The notes below the pieces were generated by a model. That model was not told the origin of the DNA and did no database searches. It saw only the letters and a list, made by a program, of their open reading frames with translations. From the NCBI GenBank assembly GCA_949752735.1, contig OX457039.1, forward strand, positions 24,158,830 to 24,222,829: a stretch of DNA of 64,000 bases, written 5' to 3'. The first letter of the stretch is position 1, and every line of letters starts with the position of its first letter. Source of the stretch: Lumbricus terrestris (taxonomy: Eukaryota > Annelida > Clitellata > Crassiclitellata > Lumbricidae). Shown piece after piece: positions 55,101-61,363 of this stretch. The position numbers and the translations under genes are program-made.

Positions 55101-55392
55101 CAAGTTTCTAATTATGTATTTACTTACATATAATTCAATTACAAATATAACAGTATCAGAGACTGTTTTCTTAATAAAATAAATAAGAAACAGTCTTGTT
55201 TCATGAATGGCTCACAGAAAGCTGATTACATATCAACCCATAAGCGTCATAAAAAAACAGGAGAAAACTTTTGAAATACAATAAAATCTTACCGTTTGTA
55301 CATGGTGTAGAAAGTAGCAACTTCGTACACTCGCATTCTTGGCATTTTCAACATGTCTGCTACATAATGCATGGCCGATATGGGTAGCCAAC
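34006..55392 (-). CDS. NDUFV2: NADH dehydrogenase (ubiquinone) flavoprotein 2, complex I 24-kDa subunit, five C-terminal exons
   Basis: Five minus-strand exons are visible: 55293-55392, 54634-54737, 50136-50245, 35394-35470 and 34006-34108. Joined in frame they encode about 163 residues from WLPISAM to the C-terminus [10 protein letters not shown]. This is the thioredoxin-like [2Fe-2S] domain of the mitochondrial complex I subunit that holds cluster N1a next to the flavin subunit. All four cluster cysteines are present, in CTTTPC and ECLGAC. The N-terminal exons, with the mitochondrial targeting sequence, should lie at higher coordinates; I did not find them before 64000. Introns are about 1.3, 14.7, 4.4 and 0.55 kb. 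The middle two are packed with transposons, yet the coding exons look intact, so the gene is probably functional. One intron seems to use a GC donor. A poly(A) signal follows the stop. Confidence 0.93.
34870..35110 (-). mobile_element. LINE remnant in NDUFV2 intron
   Basis: Minus-strand translation gives [20 protein letters not shown] then [10 protein letters not shown] and NASARLI, with stops between. These are C-terminal CR1/L2-like LINE blocks. Confidence 0.6.
35394..35470 (-). CDS. NDUFV2: NDUFV2 exon ([15 protein letters not shown] ... PKPGP)
   Basis: A 77-base exon with acceptor AATTCAG and donor GTGAGA. The translation [20 protein letters not shown] then PKPGP matches the segment that follows the second cysteine pair in NDUFV2. 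The split arginine codon is completed by the last exon. Confidence 0.9.
35733..36409. mobile_element. Decayed hAT-like element in NDUFV2 intron
   Basis: The left end CAGCGTTTCCCAAAGTGGG opposes the right end AAGTTTGGGAAACGCTA. The subterminal blocks also mirror (GGTTCCGC against GGCTTCCGTGG). No clean duplication remains, so the edges are approximate. Confidence 0.55.
36661..36992. mobile_element. MITE with GACTAAAAAAA modules
   Basis: The termini CATAGGCGTAGGAGG and CCCCTACGCCTAT are inverted. The interior carries the GACTAAAAAAAAAGGTCATC module twice (about 36850 and 36910), as in the MITEs at 4767 and 29479. The target duplication is not clear. Confidence 0.65.
37518..37563. repeat. (AT)n microsatellite
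   Basis: About 45 bases of alternating TA. Confidence 0.9.
37840..38030. repeat. GCTCACTGTGCTCTCTT degenerate tandem repeat
   Basis: Units like TTTGCTCACTGTGCTCTCTT recur six to eight times. A second, similar array followed by the same AGCAGTTC and GGTGACTGACTACTT sequence lies at 40840-41095. Both seem to be part of the LINE 5' region. Confidence 0.65.
38137..39160 (+). pseudogene. Reverse transcriptase of CR1/L2-like LINE, N-terminal and palm regions
   Basis: Two frames (38137-38535 and 38635-39160) separated by a stop and a small frameshift encode the fingers and palm. [12 protein letters not shown] carries the YADD active site and [20 protein letters not shown] the preceding box; FDMVDHD holds the first catalytic aspartate region. 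In life it would copy LINE RNA at the target site. Confidence 0.8.
39161..39295. mobile_element. 135-bp hAT MITE inside the LINE reverse transcriptase
   Basis: The termini CAGGGCTGAAAGTG and CACTTTCAACCCTG are inverted repeats with one mismatch. CCTGGGTG is duplicated on both sides (39153-39160 and 39296-39303). Removing the insert and one duplicate rejoins the LINE protein as [12 protein letters not shown]. Confidence 0.93.
39296..39941 (+). pseudogene. Reverse transcriptase C-terminal part of the interrupted LINE
   Basis: Open frame with [78 protein letters not shown] and LLKTFPF. These are the usual C-terminal blocks of the family. The stop falls just before the 3' hairpin. Confidence 0.82.
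40275..40451. mobile_element. Degraded relative of the 17120-17902 hAT element
   Basis: CAGGAATGTCAAACCTTTTC, later TTCCAGCAAGTG, and ATGGCCCGCTTTCACACCTG parallel the CAGGGGTGTCAAACC, TTCCAGCAAGTGG and GGCCCGCGGG...ACACCCCTG blocks of the better copy. The flanks GTTTAAAT and TGATAAAT match at five of eight positions. Confidence 0.45.
40840..41320. mobile_element. Pieces of CR1/L2-like LINEs in NDUFV2 intron
   Basis: 40840-41095 repeats the 5' region found at 37840-38100. From about 41125 to 41320 the minus strand encodes [20 protein letters not shown] then HSCYYHL, an internal LINE block in the opposite orientation. The two pieces may come from different insertions. Confidence 0.5.
41619..44539. 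mobile_element. hAT element with 8-bp duplication, hosting a nested element
   Basis: AATATAAT flanks both sides (41611-41618 and 44540-44547). The termini TAGGGTTGTTGTTCGATT and AATCAACAGCCCTA are inverted. The subterminal regions are rich in TTAATCG/CGATTAA. A second element lies at 42359-44330. A minus-strand frame starting [20 protein letters not shown] near 44431 may be a transposase remnant, but I do not recognise it. Confidence 0.82.
42359..44330. mobile_element. TA-flanked element nested in the hAT
   Basis: The inverted termini CCGTATTTTCGCGAATATA and TATATTCGCGAAAATACGG are perfect for 19 bases. TA flanks both sides. ACACGC/GCGTG short repeats follow inside each end (ATAACACGC, CACGCACC). 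The TA duplication suggests the Tc1/mariner superfamily, but no transposase is visible. Internal direct repeats (GTGCGAGCGATAATA) occur near 43418 and 43563. Confidence 0.72.
44836..45088. mobile_element. Partial copy of the PIF/Harbinger-like element
   Basis: It begins GGGGTCATTGCATAATTACG as at 30749. It follows that element through GTCTATTATTGGCTT..GTG, GCGCGTAATTATAA and GAATTATAGGCTAATTTGAC, then stops abruptly before CCAAGGTTTGG. Only the left part is present. Confidence 0.75.
45089..45525. repeat. Two diverged tandem units with GTAGCTAGGCT and GCAGATTAGCTT blocks
   Basis: Unit one (about 45150-45305) and unit two (about 45355-45520) share TAGCTAGGCTxTCTAAA, AGATCTxTATAxACTCCC and ATGCAGATTAGCTT in order. 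Part of unit two recurs directly at 49878-49992, and its continuation recurs inverted at 49690-49878. Confidence 0.6.
45535..45625 (-). mobile_element. LINE 3' tail hairpin
   Basis: On the minus strand GAGCGCCTCTGACTAGGTTG then TACTGTGAGAGG and CTTTATAAATCC form the same hairpin end as in the LINE at 37770-39985, followed by TAG/CATGC-rich repeats. Confidence 0.6.
45655..46074 (+). mobile_element. Candidate solo LTR, about 420 bp
   Basis: It starts TGTTACATGACGGGG and ends ATAATATAACA, the TG...CA form of an LTR. A TATATAAG box at about 45750 is followed by GGGGAATTAAGGG and could be a promoter. A short inverted start and end (TGTTA/TAACA) is present. It sits in AT repeats, so the duplication cannot be judged. 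No internal retroelement genes adjoin it. Confidence 0.42.
46077..46112. repeat. (AT)n microsatellite
   Basis: About 36 bases of alternating AT directly after the candidate solo LTR. Confidence 0.9.
46315..46730 (+). mobile_element. 5'-truncated CR1/L2-like LINE
   Basis: Translation gives [38 protein letters not shown] and [20 protein letters not shown], then FSVTGPSV with a stop where tryptophan is expected. It ends [15 protein letters not shown], followed by the GAGCGCCTCTGAGTAG tail and TAGA repeats. It is the same family as 58036-59363. Confidence 0.85.
46731..47213. other. No gene seen
   Basis: AT-rich intron sequence of NDUFV2, with a short TATG tract near 47145. Confidence 0.4.
47222..48920 (+). 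mobile_element. TAGAGTGGTCC-terminus DNA transposon with transposase remnant
   Basis: ATATACAT flanks both ends (47214-47221 and 48921-48928), a perfect 8-bp duplication. The termini TAGAGTGGTCC and GGACCACTCTA are inverted, and matching continues in blocks for about 65 bases (AATTTGGGTC, TTGTTCC). The interior holds a 175-codon frame (47572-48099) and further fragments such as ASGAVHHA and [10 protein letters not shown], which look like a decayed transposase of a family I cannot name. An 8-bp duplication fits hAT or P elements. It is related to 20368-27073. Confidence 0.78.
47572..48099 (+). pseudogene. Decayed transposase-like frame
   Basis: The open frame contains [19 protein letters not shown] and a stretch whose +1 frame reads [14 protein letters not shown]. 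The protein-like signal switches frames, which is typical of a decayed gene. There is no recognisable catalytic triad. Confidence 0.4.
48965..49145. repeat. (TATG)n microsatellite, interrupted
   Basis: Two TATG runs, about 48967-49034 and 49114-49142, are separated by about 80 bases of unique sequence that includes GACGACGACG. Confidence 0.9.
49160..49275. repeat. G-rich repeat cluster
   Basis: Runs of G (GGGGGGG, GGGGGG, GGGGG, GGGGGAGGGGGGG, GGGGG) follow TGTCC or TGCCC, often near ATAATTATGTCC. It looks like a fragment of a MITE. G-quadruplex formation on this strand is possible. Confidence 0.55.
49425..49685 (+). mobile_element. LINE 3' remnant
   Basis: Translation gives [18 protein letters not shown], a C-terminal LINE block. 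The tail GATAAGCTGGTCTCCCTGAC and GGGCGCTGAGAAATTCTCG matches that at about 14700-14745. Confidence 0.5.
49690..49992. repeat. Rearranged duplicate of 45359-45640 with partial inversion
   Basis: 49878-49992 matches 45359-45475 in the same orientation. 49690-49878 matches the adjoining 45475-45640 in reverse orientation. A LINE 3' hairpin (AGCGCCTCT at 49704 and AGAGGCGCT at 49730) is contained in the inverted part. Confidence 0.7.
50136..50245 (-). CDS. NDUFV2: NDUFV2 exon with second cysteine pair (ECLGAC)
   Basis: The translation is (G)[18 protein letters not shown], then [24 protein letters not shown] holds the second pair of [2Fe-2S] ligands. The donor is GTAAGT and the acceptor is TTTTTTTAAAG. 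The exon is isolated by a 4.4-kb intron upstream and a 14.7-kb intron downstream. Confidence 0.94.
50359..51050 (-). mobile_element. Partial mariner-family element
   Basis: It begins, after TA, with CAGGGTAGGGTGGCCC. The minus-strand transposase fragments include [20 protein letters not shown] (helix-turn-helix), [15 protein letters not shown] around an expected DE pair, and [12 protein letters not shown] with [13 protein letters not shown]. Frames are broken and the far terminus is missing. It belongs near the 14838-15683 element. Confidence 0.78.
51045..51285. mobile_element. Probable MITE with GGGGCCGTCCATAAAGTATG end
   Basis: GGGGCCGTCCATAAAGTATG then TCACGC and G-rich blocks, followed by GTGTGACGTCACAC, is a terminus type I know as widespread in invertebrate genomes. 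The opposite end is not clear. A 14-bp palindrome GTGTGACGTCACAC is at 51145-51158. Confidence 0.45.
51285..52115 (-). mobile_element. Chimeric LINE: family A 5' part fused to family B 3' part
   Basis: From about 52110 down to 51560 the minus strand nearly matches LINE A at 58190-58735: [65 protein letters not shown]. From about 51556 down to 51290 it matches LINE B at 30285-30665: [40 protein letters not shown]. The switch falls after CATCTCTTCCCTT and changes the reading frame. The element is truncated at both ends. Confidence 0.85.
52120..53870. other. No gene seen; possible decayed hAT ends
   Basis: GCCCGTGGACTTTGTCCACT at about 52656 and GCCCCGTGGACTTTGTCCAC at about 53021 are near-identical and each is palindromic (GTGGACTTTGTCCAC). 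The latter is followed by GTTACGTCACTG, an hAT-like end. GATTTTGACGATTAA-type sequence at 53430-53458 may be another terminus. No coding signal. Confidence 0.35.
53880..54160 (+). mobile_element. LINE 3' remnant
   Basis: Translation in switching frames gives [16 protein letters not shown], then AWNGLP and [14 protein letters not shown] blocks, which fit the C-terminus of an L2-like LINE. Evidence is weak because the frames are broken. Confidence 0.35.
54161..54633. other. NDUFV2 intron, no other feature seen
   Basis: AT-rich intron sequence next to the exon with the CTTTPC motif. Its donor, on the minus strand, is at 54632-54633. Confidence 0.5.
54634..54737 (-). CDS. NDUFV2: NDUFV2 exon with first cysteine pair (CTTTPC)
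   Basis: The translation is [20 protein letters not shown], then [14 protein letters not shown] plus one base. The two cysteines of CTTTPC are the first pair of [2Fe-2S] ligands. The acceptor is TTTAG. The donor is read as GCAAGT, because the nearby GT would put a stop into the next exon. The GGVGCGP stretch seems two residues longer than the human segment as I remember it. Confidence 0.92.
54738..55292. other. NDUFV2 intron, no other feature seen
   Basis: A short AT-rich intron with a GTAAGA donor and a TTTAG acceptor on the minus strand. No transposon is recognisable in it. Confidence 0.6.
55293..55392 (-). CDS. NDUFV2: NDUFV2 exon (WLPISAM ... [12 protein letters not shown])
   Basis: The acceptor is TATTTTAG and the donor is GTAAGA. 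The translation [20 protein letters not shown] then [12 protein letters not shown] is a hallmark of NDUFV2/NuoE proteins. The exon carries two bases of a split codon at each end, and both complete correctly across the junctions. Confidence 0.93.
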
Positions 55393-55488
55393 CTAAAATA
55401 TTGCATAATAATCAGAAAATTCATCAAAAGTGCTTCAGATAGATAAGTTTGTCACAGCAACAACAGCCGAAACAAGCAATTATATGTA

Positions 55489-56446
55489 CAGTGTGTCCGG
55501 AAAAAAGGGACCCATTTTGTAAATATGAAAATAAATAGTAAATATTCAGCAATTTTTACAATTAAGACACTGCTTTTATCGTAACATATTTGTCTAACAA
55601 TTGTGAAAATATAAAAGTTCCAGTCTCAATAATGACGTCATAATGACGTCATTTGCATCAAAATTCAAAATTGAGATAAGTTCAAAAATTATCTAAAATT
55701 TCAATATTTTTAAGATGTCATTTATCAATAATAAATGTTAGTTTATTTTTATTTTTATATCTGGATATTATGTCAGACTGCAATTTGACCTCAAAGTGTC
55801 CACCTTCGGCCTCAACGCAAGCTTCAAAACGGTCGCGCTAATAGCCAACAGCAGCATCGATAACCATGCAGCTTATCAAAATCCTCCCAGGCATTAACAA
55901 TTCGTTCACGGAGTTCTTCAATGTCTCTTTTCCTTGTCTTGTACGTCATCTCCTGCTATTGTCTCAAAATTTTATAATCAACTGGATTTAAGCTCGGGCC
56001 ATTTGGCGGCCAAAGATTATAGGAGGAATGAAATCCGAAATCTCCTTAGTCAACAGTTCAACTTCGACAGTTTAGCGAGCTCAGTAAGCTGGAGCGCCTT
56101 CTTGTTGAAATGTTTATTAACCCGAGTATTTCCGGATATCAAGTGCTCATCAATTTTATATGGAGCAGACAATTCCTGTAATAAGCTGCATTTATTTTTG
56201 ATCCCGGTTCTATTAAATGGATTTCCGTTTTACCAAGAGCAAATATACCAAACCGAAAACATGCATGACTGGCCGGCTAAATGAACTTTAATGCAAATGA
56301 CGTCATTGTGACTGTAACTTTTATATTTTCGCCAATATTAGATAAATATGTCTGGATTAAAATGTTGTGTGAATTGTAAAAATCGATGAATGTTTACTAT
56401 AAATTTTCATATTCACAAAATGGGTCCCTTTTTTCCGGACACAGTG
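55489..56446 (-). mobile_element. Decayed mariner-family element
   Basis: TA flanks both ends. The inverted termini CAGTGTGTCCGGAAAAAAGG and CCTTTTTTCCGGACACAGTG continue through GGACCCATTTTGT. The minus strand encodes transposase C-terminal blocks: RDIEELRERIVNAWEDFDKL and, after a frame change, RDRFEACVEAEGGHFE, with stops. GGHFE near the end is typical of this superfamily. TGACGTCA-like motifs occur near both ends. Confidence 0.85.
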
Positions 56447-56454
56447 TATATAAT

Positions 56455-57477
56455 TCATTCATTCATTCGGACATTTATATAGCGCTCCTTCAAGAAAAAA
56501 CTACTCAGAAGCGCTCCCAACTCCAGCGCGCACAAAAAGAACAGTTTTAAGTTTAGTAAGGAAGGATCCTGGTAGAGTTCCAGGGTGTAGGCGTAGCTCA
56601 AAAGGAAGGCCATTCCAGACCACTGGTCCAACCACAGAAAAGGCTCGATCCTTCATGGTAGTAGTACGAGCAAAAGGAACTAAGAGGACTCCCCTATCAG
56701 CAGAGCGTAGCTGACGACGTCCTTGGATACCCAATGTAAAGCTGCATAGCTCACGGAGGTAAGTTGGGGCAAGGCCCTGACAACATCGCCATACCAATGC
56801 AGCTACCCTGAACTCGATACGCTGGCGAATAGGGAGCCAGTGAAGTACCTCAAGCATGTAGTTTGAGACATGATCATATTTAGGGATTTTCCCAATTAGG
56901 CGTGCAGCAGAGCGCAACACCCGGTCAAGACAAGTCAATCTGCTGGATGGGAGGCCAATGTAGAGCGAAGAGCAATAGTCGATGCGAGATGTAACGAAAG
57001 AATGCACTAAAGTAAGAGTAGCAGCAGACGTAAGAGAACGGATGACAGTGCGAAGCTGGCGCAGCTGATAATAGCAGTCTCGAGCAAGACGGTGAAGTTG
57101 AGGAGCAAAAGTGAGTTCTTGGTCAAGTTGGACACCGAGGTCATGAACCGTGGTTGCAAAGACAAAGCCAGGAAACTCAGATGCAAGAGAAAATAGATCA
57201 AGCTTGGCAAGCTGCTGCCGTGTGCCCAACCAAATAAATTTTGTCTTAGATGGGTTCAAGCGTAGTCTATTGGATGACATCCATGCCTCTAGAGCATCCA
57301 AAGTCCCGCTCATTATCCGAACCGCTTTGACAGCATTAGAAGGGAGGCAATGGGTGTAAGCCTGGACGTCGTCAGCATACTGCTGACTCAAAACCGAATG
57401 AGCTGTTAGTAGAGTGGCAAGACCTGAGGTGTAAATAATATAAAGTATGGGACCAAGGACTGAACCCTGGGGTAGTA
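56455..57477 (-). mobile_element. 5'-truncated CR1/L2-like LINE with long open frame
   Basis: The minus-strand frame is open from [18 protein letters not shown] at about 57476 to SGVGSASE-like end at 56501, so no lesion is visible in the retained part. The truncation cuts off the reverse transcriptase N-terminal half. The 3' tail CTCAGAAGCGCTCCC/ATATAGCGCTCC hairpin and GAAT-type repeats lie at 56453-56520. A TA-rich tract adjoins the 5' end at 57480-57530. Confidence 0.87.
56501..57391 (-). CDS. LINE reverse transcriptase, C-terminal two thirds
   Basis: 296 codons without a break. QQYADDVQAYTHCLPSNAVK has the YADD active site; then [57 protein letters not shown] and LHWLPIRQRIEFRVAALVW follow. 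The end is LKTVLFVRAGVGSASE, as in LINE A. Without its N-terminal half it cannot work alone. Confidence 0.85.
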   Translation of the reverse strand: MSQQYADDVQAYTHCLPSNAVKAVRIMSGTLDALEAWMSSNRLRLNPSKTKFIWLGTRQQLAKLDLFSLASEFPGFVFATTVHDLGVQLDQELTFAPQLHRLARDCYYQLRQLRTVIRSLTSAATLTLVHSFVTSRIDYCSSLYIGLPSSRLTCLDRVLRSAARLIGKIPKYDHVSNYMLEVLHWLPIRQRIEFRVAALVWRCCQGLAPTYLRELCSFTLGIQGRRQLRSADRGVLLVPFARTTTMKDRAFSVVGPVVWNGLPFELRLHPGTLPGSFLTKLKTVLFVRAGVGSASE

Positions 57478-57480
57478 TTA

Positions 57481-57536
57481 ATAATATATATCAGAATATA
57501 TATATTATATATATATATATTATATATCAATCTTTT
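57481..57536. repeat. (AT)-rich simple repeat
   Basis: ATATAT tracts with short interruptions next to the LINE 5' truncation point. Confidence 0.75.
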
Positions 57537-58035
57537 ATGCACCAATGGTAGCACAGTAACAAGACAAAAGAAGTAAAGTATAAAAATAAATACAGCATTC
57601 TCAGCATTCTAATAATACTAATTACAGTCAACATAGTCTAAGTTTCCTTAATACAAATATAGACATTAGACATGCATAGATATATACACACATAATTATA
57701 TGTGCACAAAACTATACATTACATAGTTTTATAATTAATTATCTGGACATATTCTATACGCCATATATGTTAGATCTTCTAGGTTGACCACATACATATA
57801 TCCATGGGCGGAGGCTTAGGAGGGACAGGCCCCTCAATGTATGTGGTGGATTTGCATTTGTCCTCCCCCAATCGTTAAGTGTTAGGACGTGCACACTTCA
57901 CGAACACACTGGTGACGTTATAATGTTACAAGAAGAGATCTTCGAGCAAATGACGAAATGACTTAGAAAAAGGTCATCAACTTTTTTGACAGAGAAAATT
58001 GTATTTCTTCCTGGAGATTTCGGCCAAATGACTAA

Positions 58036-59311
58036 TTTGCTCCTCCCTCCATACCAATCTGGCTTTCGCAAGGGGCACTCCACTGAGACCCTTCTTCTTC
58101 ATCTTCTTTCTGATGTCTACAATGCGATTGACAAATCGCAGGTAACTCTACTGGCTCTCTACGACGTGAGTGCTGCTTTCGACACTGTCGATCATAACAT
58201 TCTTATTCCTCGGCTTTCTATTTCTTTTGGCATCTCTGCTCTGCCCCTTGACTGGCTCACATCCTATCTAGCTGACCGCTCCTCTTCCACTGTCTTTCAC
58301 TCCACTCGTTCCCCTTGGATCCCCGTTCCAGTGGGCCTCCCGCAGGGCTCTGTCCTAGGGCCCTTGCTCTATATCCTTTTCACTGCAGACATTGACTCTT
58401 TGCTTGCATCTTGCTCATTGCGAAGCCACTCCTACGCTGATGATGTCCAATCATATGCCCATTGCTTTGCTGTGGACGCAGCCAAAACTGTCCGCCTTAT
58501 GGTCTGCGCTTCTGACACCCTTACTTCTTGGCTTTCGTCAAATCAACTGCGACTCAACTCTTTGAAGACGCAATTCATATGGCTGGGAACTCGCCAGCAG
58601 CTGGCCAAGATTCACTTGGCTGCTCTCGCACATGAGTTTCCCCTTGTAACCTTCTCTACCTCTGTTCGAGACCTTGGGGCCATCTTGGACCAAGAACTCT
58701 CCTTCTCTAAGCACATCTCTTCCCTGTCACGTGCCTGCTATTACCAAATTCGACAGCTGCGTGTTGTTGCTCGCTCTCTCTCATTCACTGCATCTTCTAC
58801 TCTTGTCCATGCCTTTGTTTGCAGCCGCTTAGATTACTGCTCCTCTCTTTATGTTGGCCTCCCACAGGTCCTTCTGAACTCCTTGGTTAGGGTCCTTCGA
58901 ACTGCAGCACGCTTGGTTGGTGGCAGCTCCCGGTTTGCTCACGTATCTGCCTTCATGAGGGACGACCTTCAATGGCTCCCACTGCAGCAACGCATTGCTT
59001 ACAGAGTTTCGTCTATAGCTTGGCGCTGCATTCTGTCTCAAGCTCCATCCTACCTATGTGAGCTTTTTACTCCAGTCTCGGTTTCTCTGGGCCGTCGTTC
59101 GCTGCAGTCAGCTGCCCGCGGTGACTATCTTGTCCCTTTTTGTTGTACCGCTACTATGCAGCGAAGAGCACTTTCCGTGGTGGGTCCAGCTATCTGGAAT
59201 GACCTCCCTGCGGCTCTCCGTTCGCTTCCCCGCGACTCTGCTGGCTCTTTCTACCATCTTCTCAAGACCTTTCTCTTTGACCAGGCCTGGGTTGGGAGCG
59301 CCTCTGAGTAG
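58036..59311 (+). CDS. LINE A reverse transcriptase, 5'-truncated but open
   Basis: The frame is open from PPYQSGFRKGHSTETLLLHL to [17 protein letters not shown]. Motifs in order: DVSAAFDTVDHNI (first aspartate), [32 protein letters not shown] (YADD), [47 protein letters not shown] and WNDLPAALR. An upstream ATG at 57986 lies in MITE sequence, so the longer open frame of 441 codons is a MITE-LINE fusion by chance. Endonuclease and N-terminal reverse transcriptase parts are absent. Confidence 0.88.
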
Positions 59312-59363
59312 AGATCTTGAAGGGGCGCTATATAAATTTATGTGATTGATTGATTGATTGATT
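58036..59363 (+). mobile_element. 5'-truncated CR1/L2-like LINE (family A) inside the MITE
   Basis: GACTAA occurs on both sides (58030-58035 and 59364-59369) and may be the target duplication. The body has an open reverse transcriptase frame, the tail GAGCGCCTCTGAGTAGAG with CTTGAAGGGGCGCTATATAA and a TGAT repeat. It shares near-identical protein with the 5' half of the chimera at 51560-52110, with two residue differences noticed over about 180. Confidence 0.9.
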
Positions 59364-59519
59364 GACTAAAAAAAGTCGTCAGAAATTTTGGTCGGCAAAA
59401 AGTTAGACAATTTCGTCAGCGACTCAGTCATTCGAGCGCCCAAAATCTCAAGTCCTTCCTTCGGCCACTCGTTCCCCCCCCGCAAGTTGCAGACCAATTC
59501 TCCACCCATGCATATATCA

Positions 59520-60655
59520 CTCTTTCATTCCCAGACAAAACACAAAACAAGAATCTATACAGAAAATAAGAAGAGCCCAAAGACTTATAGTGTGTGAGAG
59601 AAATAATCTGGAGTTGTGTGTGTATTCGTTTAATAAGCAAAAACAGGTTGGCAAACCGCAACCTGGTACATTGACATCGACAAAATTACACTGAAATAAA
59701 AAATTTAATATTAAGGGAGTAATCAGTTATTGGAATTAAATTGAATCAATAGTTAGACTATGCTTTAATAATATGTTTGAAAAGGACTCTAGAAACAAAG
59801 TTTCAGTCATCTTTGCACTTAACTAACTAGATGTAGGACCCGGCGATGACCCGCTAAATTTGGTTTTTTGACAACCCTCCACCCCACCCCGCTTCCCCAA
59901 AAAGCCAAACATGACCCGCCCTGCAGTGTGCTGACTGTGGGTAGTGGCCCTGGCCGCTCTCTATCTCTTTAGCTGCAAGGTTTGAGGTGTAAAGATGCGA
60001 AACCGTGAATATATGAAAATAGCGAAGTTTCAGATTTTCGTCCCCACGAAGGCCCCCGTGGTGAGAGTTTCACAAACCCCTCCACTGGGTTGTTCTGGTG
60101 GTCAATTGCTGCTAAACTGTAGGCGTATAATTCTGGACAAACACACACTCACACATCCACATTCTCCTTTCTCTGTGGTTTCTGCACTGCATGAGAGTGC
60201 CTATTAACTTGGTTAATACAATTTATATAGACTATTTATTGCTGACTGTCTGTTCTGTTAGTATAGTTACAATTTCTGTGATCTGCGTTCTTGTGAATAT
60301 TGTTCCAACTGCATAAATTATTATTGTACACTGTAACCGGTTGATGTTTGTCAACCGGATCATTGAATAAACGAAAATTATTATTATACGTATGAGAGGC
60401 GAGAATGAGTTCGTGAAGACATGGCGAACTCATGCGAACTGTCGTCTGATGATTTATTGCAAAAGGACAGATAAAAATACGGGAAATTCAACAGGAACCT
60501 AATCATTTACTATGGCAGACCTTTTTTGATGGAATATTGTATGGAAACACCTTCTTAACCTACAATAAAATTCCGAGTGAATTCAAACTTGGGGAAATAA
60601 GTTTAAATCGTTAAAGATTATGACGCCTATCAAGACCATTCTGAAGTTGTTTTGT
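59520..60655. other. No gene seen; hairpin and poly(A)-like motif near 60333-60370
   Basis: CCGGTTGATGTTTGTCAACCGG forms an 8-bp hairpin at about 60337-60358, followed by AATAAA at about 60366. This may be the end of an old transposon transcript. GTGACCCGC-like and C-rich stretches at 59840-59930 have no clear identity. Confidence 0.35.
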
Positions 60656-60659
60656 TTAT

Positions 60660-60880
60660 AGGTGTGGCCTTAAGTGTGGGATTGCGTTCGGTCATATGGG
60701 ACTTGTCTTGTCTTCAGCCGTCCTCGCCGCGAGGGTTGGCCGCATCATGAATTATCCTTCTCCATTCTTGTCGACCATCCGTGCTCCTCGTGATCTGCTC
60801 CACTGTCATTCCAGTCCAGGCTCGAATGTTATCCATCCATGTCATATTATCTTTGTACTTCTGTTATTCATGATGCTGTC
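60660..60880 (-). mobile_element. RTE-like LINE 3' remnant
   Basis: Minus-strand translation gives WMDNIRAWTGMTVEQITRST, then DGRQEWRRIIHDAANPRGED. This is a C-terminal block I associate with RTE-like and related LINEs. The upstream reverse transcriptase is missing. Confidence 0.6.
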
Positions 60881-60887
60881 TGGAGAA

Positions 60888-61184
60888 TTAATAAGATGGT
60901 AGTCCCCCCCCGAGTCTTTCCATCTCGCAGTGAGGGACCTTACACCAGTATCTCTGGCGAGCCTCCCTTTGCTGCATTTCGGCCGTTGTTACTATGTGTG
61001 TGATCCTCCGTCCTAATACTTGAGACCCGCTGCTTCCCAGGCCTTCGCCGCCCACGTTGGCCAACTTTTCAGAGTTCCTGCTGAGCCTGTCCACCTCGCG
61101 TGGCGCCCAAGGTGGTACTTCAGTCATAGACTTTCGCCACTGATGGCATAGCCTCAGCAGGCAATCTCCTACTAGGTTGTCCAC
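60888..61184 (-). other. Unrecognised minus-strand frame next to a LINE remnant
   Basis: A 98-codon frame reads MDNLVGDCLLRLCHQWRKSM, EVPPWAPREVDRLSRNS and PHCEMERLGGGLPSY. It may be repeat sequence associated with the LINE fragment downstream. There is no known domain that I can identify. Confidence 0.25.
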
Positions 61185-61363
61185 CCCTTCACCGCAATGA
61201 GGTGTGGGTCAGTCTTTGAAGGGTCTTTATATGGGACTAAATAGAGTAAAAAAAGTAATTGTTTATTGTACATCGTGTAAGTAAATTTTGTCAAAGTGCC
61301 CGGAGAAGTTGTTAGATAATGAAAGAATTTATCGTCAATTCATGATTTGACCAGTATGCTCAC

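Larger units (their letters stand above)
57803..59510. mobile_element. hAT-type MITE interrupted by a LINE
   Basis: The termini CATGGGCGGAGGCTTAGG and CCAATTCTCCACCCATG are inverted and resemble the MITE at 4767-5119. CATATATC flanks both ends (57795-57802 and 59511-59518). The MITE halves are 57803-58035 and 59364-59510; LINE A lies between. The GACTAAAAAAAGTCGTC module straddles the insertion point. Confidence 0.88.

Noticed and set aside
57986..58035. The ATG at 57986 as true start of the LINE reverse transcriptase
   Set aside because: These codons are MITE sequence (GACTAA and flanks); the LINE begins at about 58036 and is 5'-truncated.
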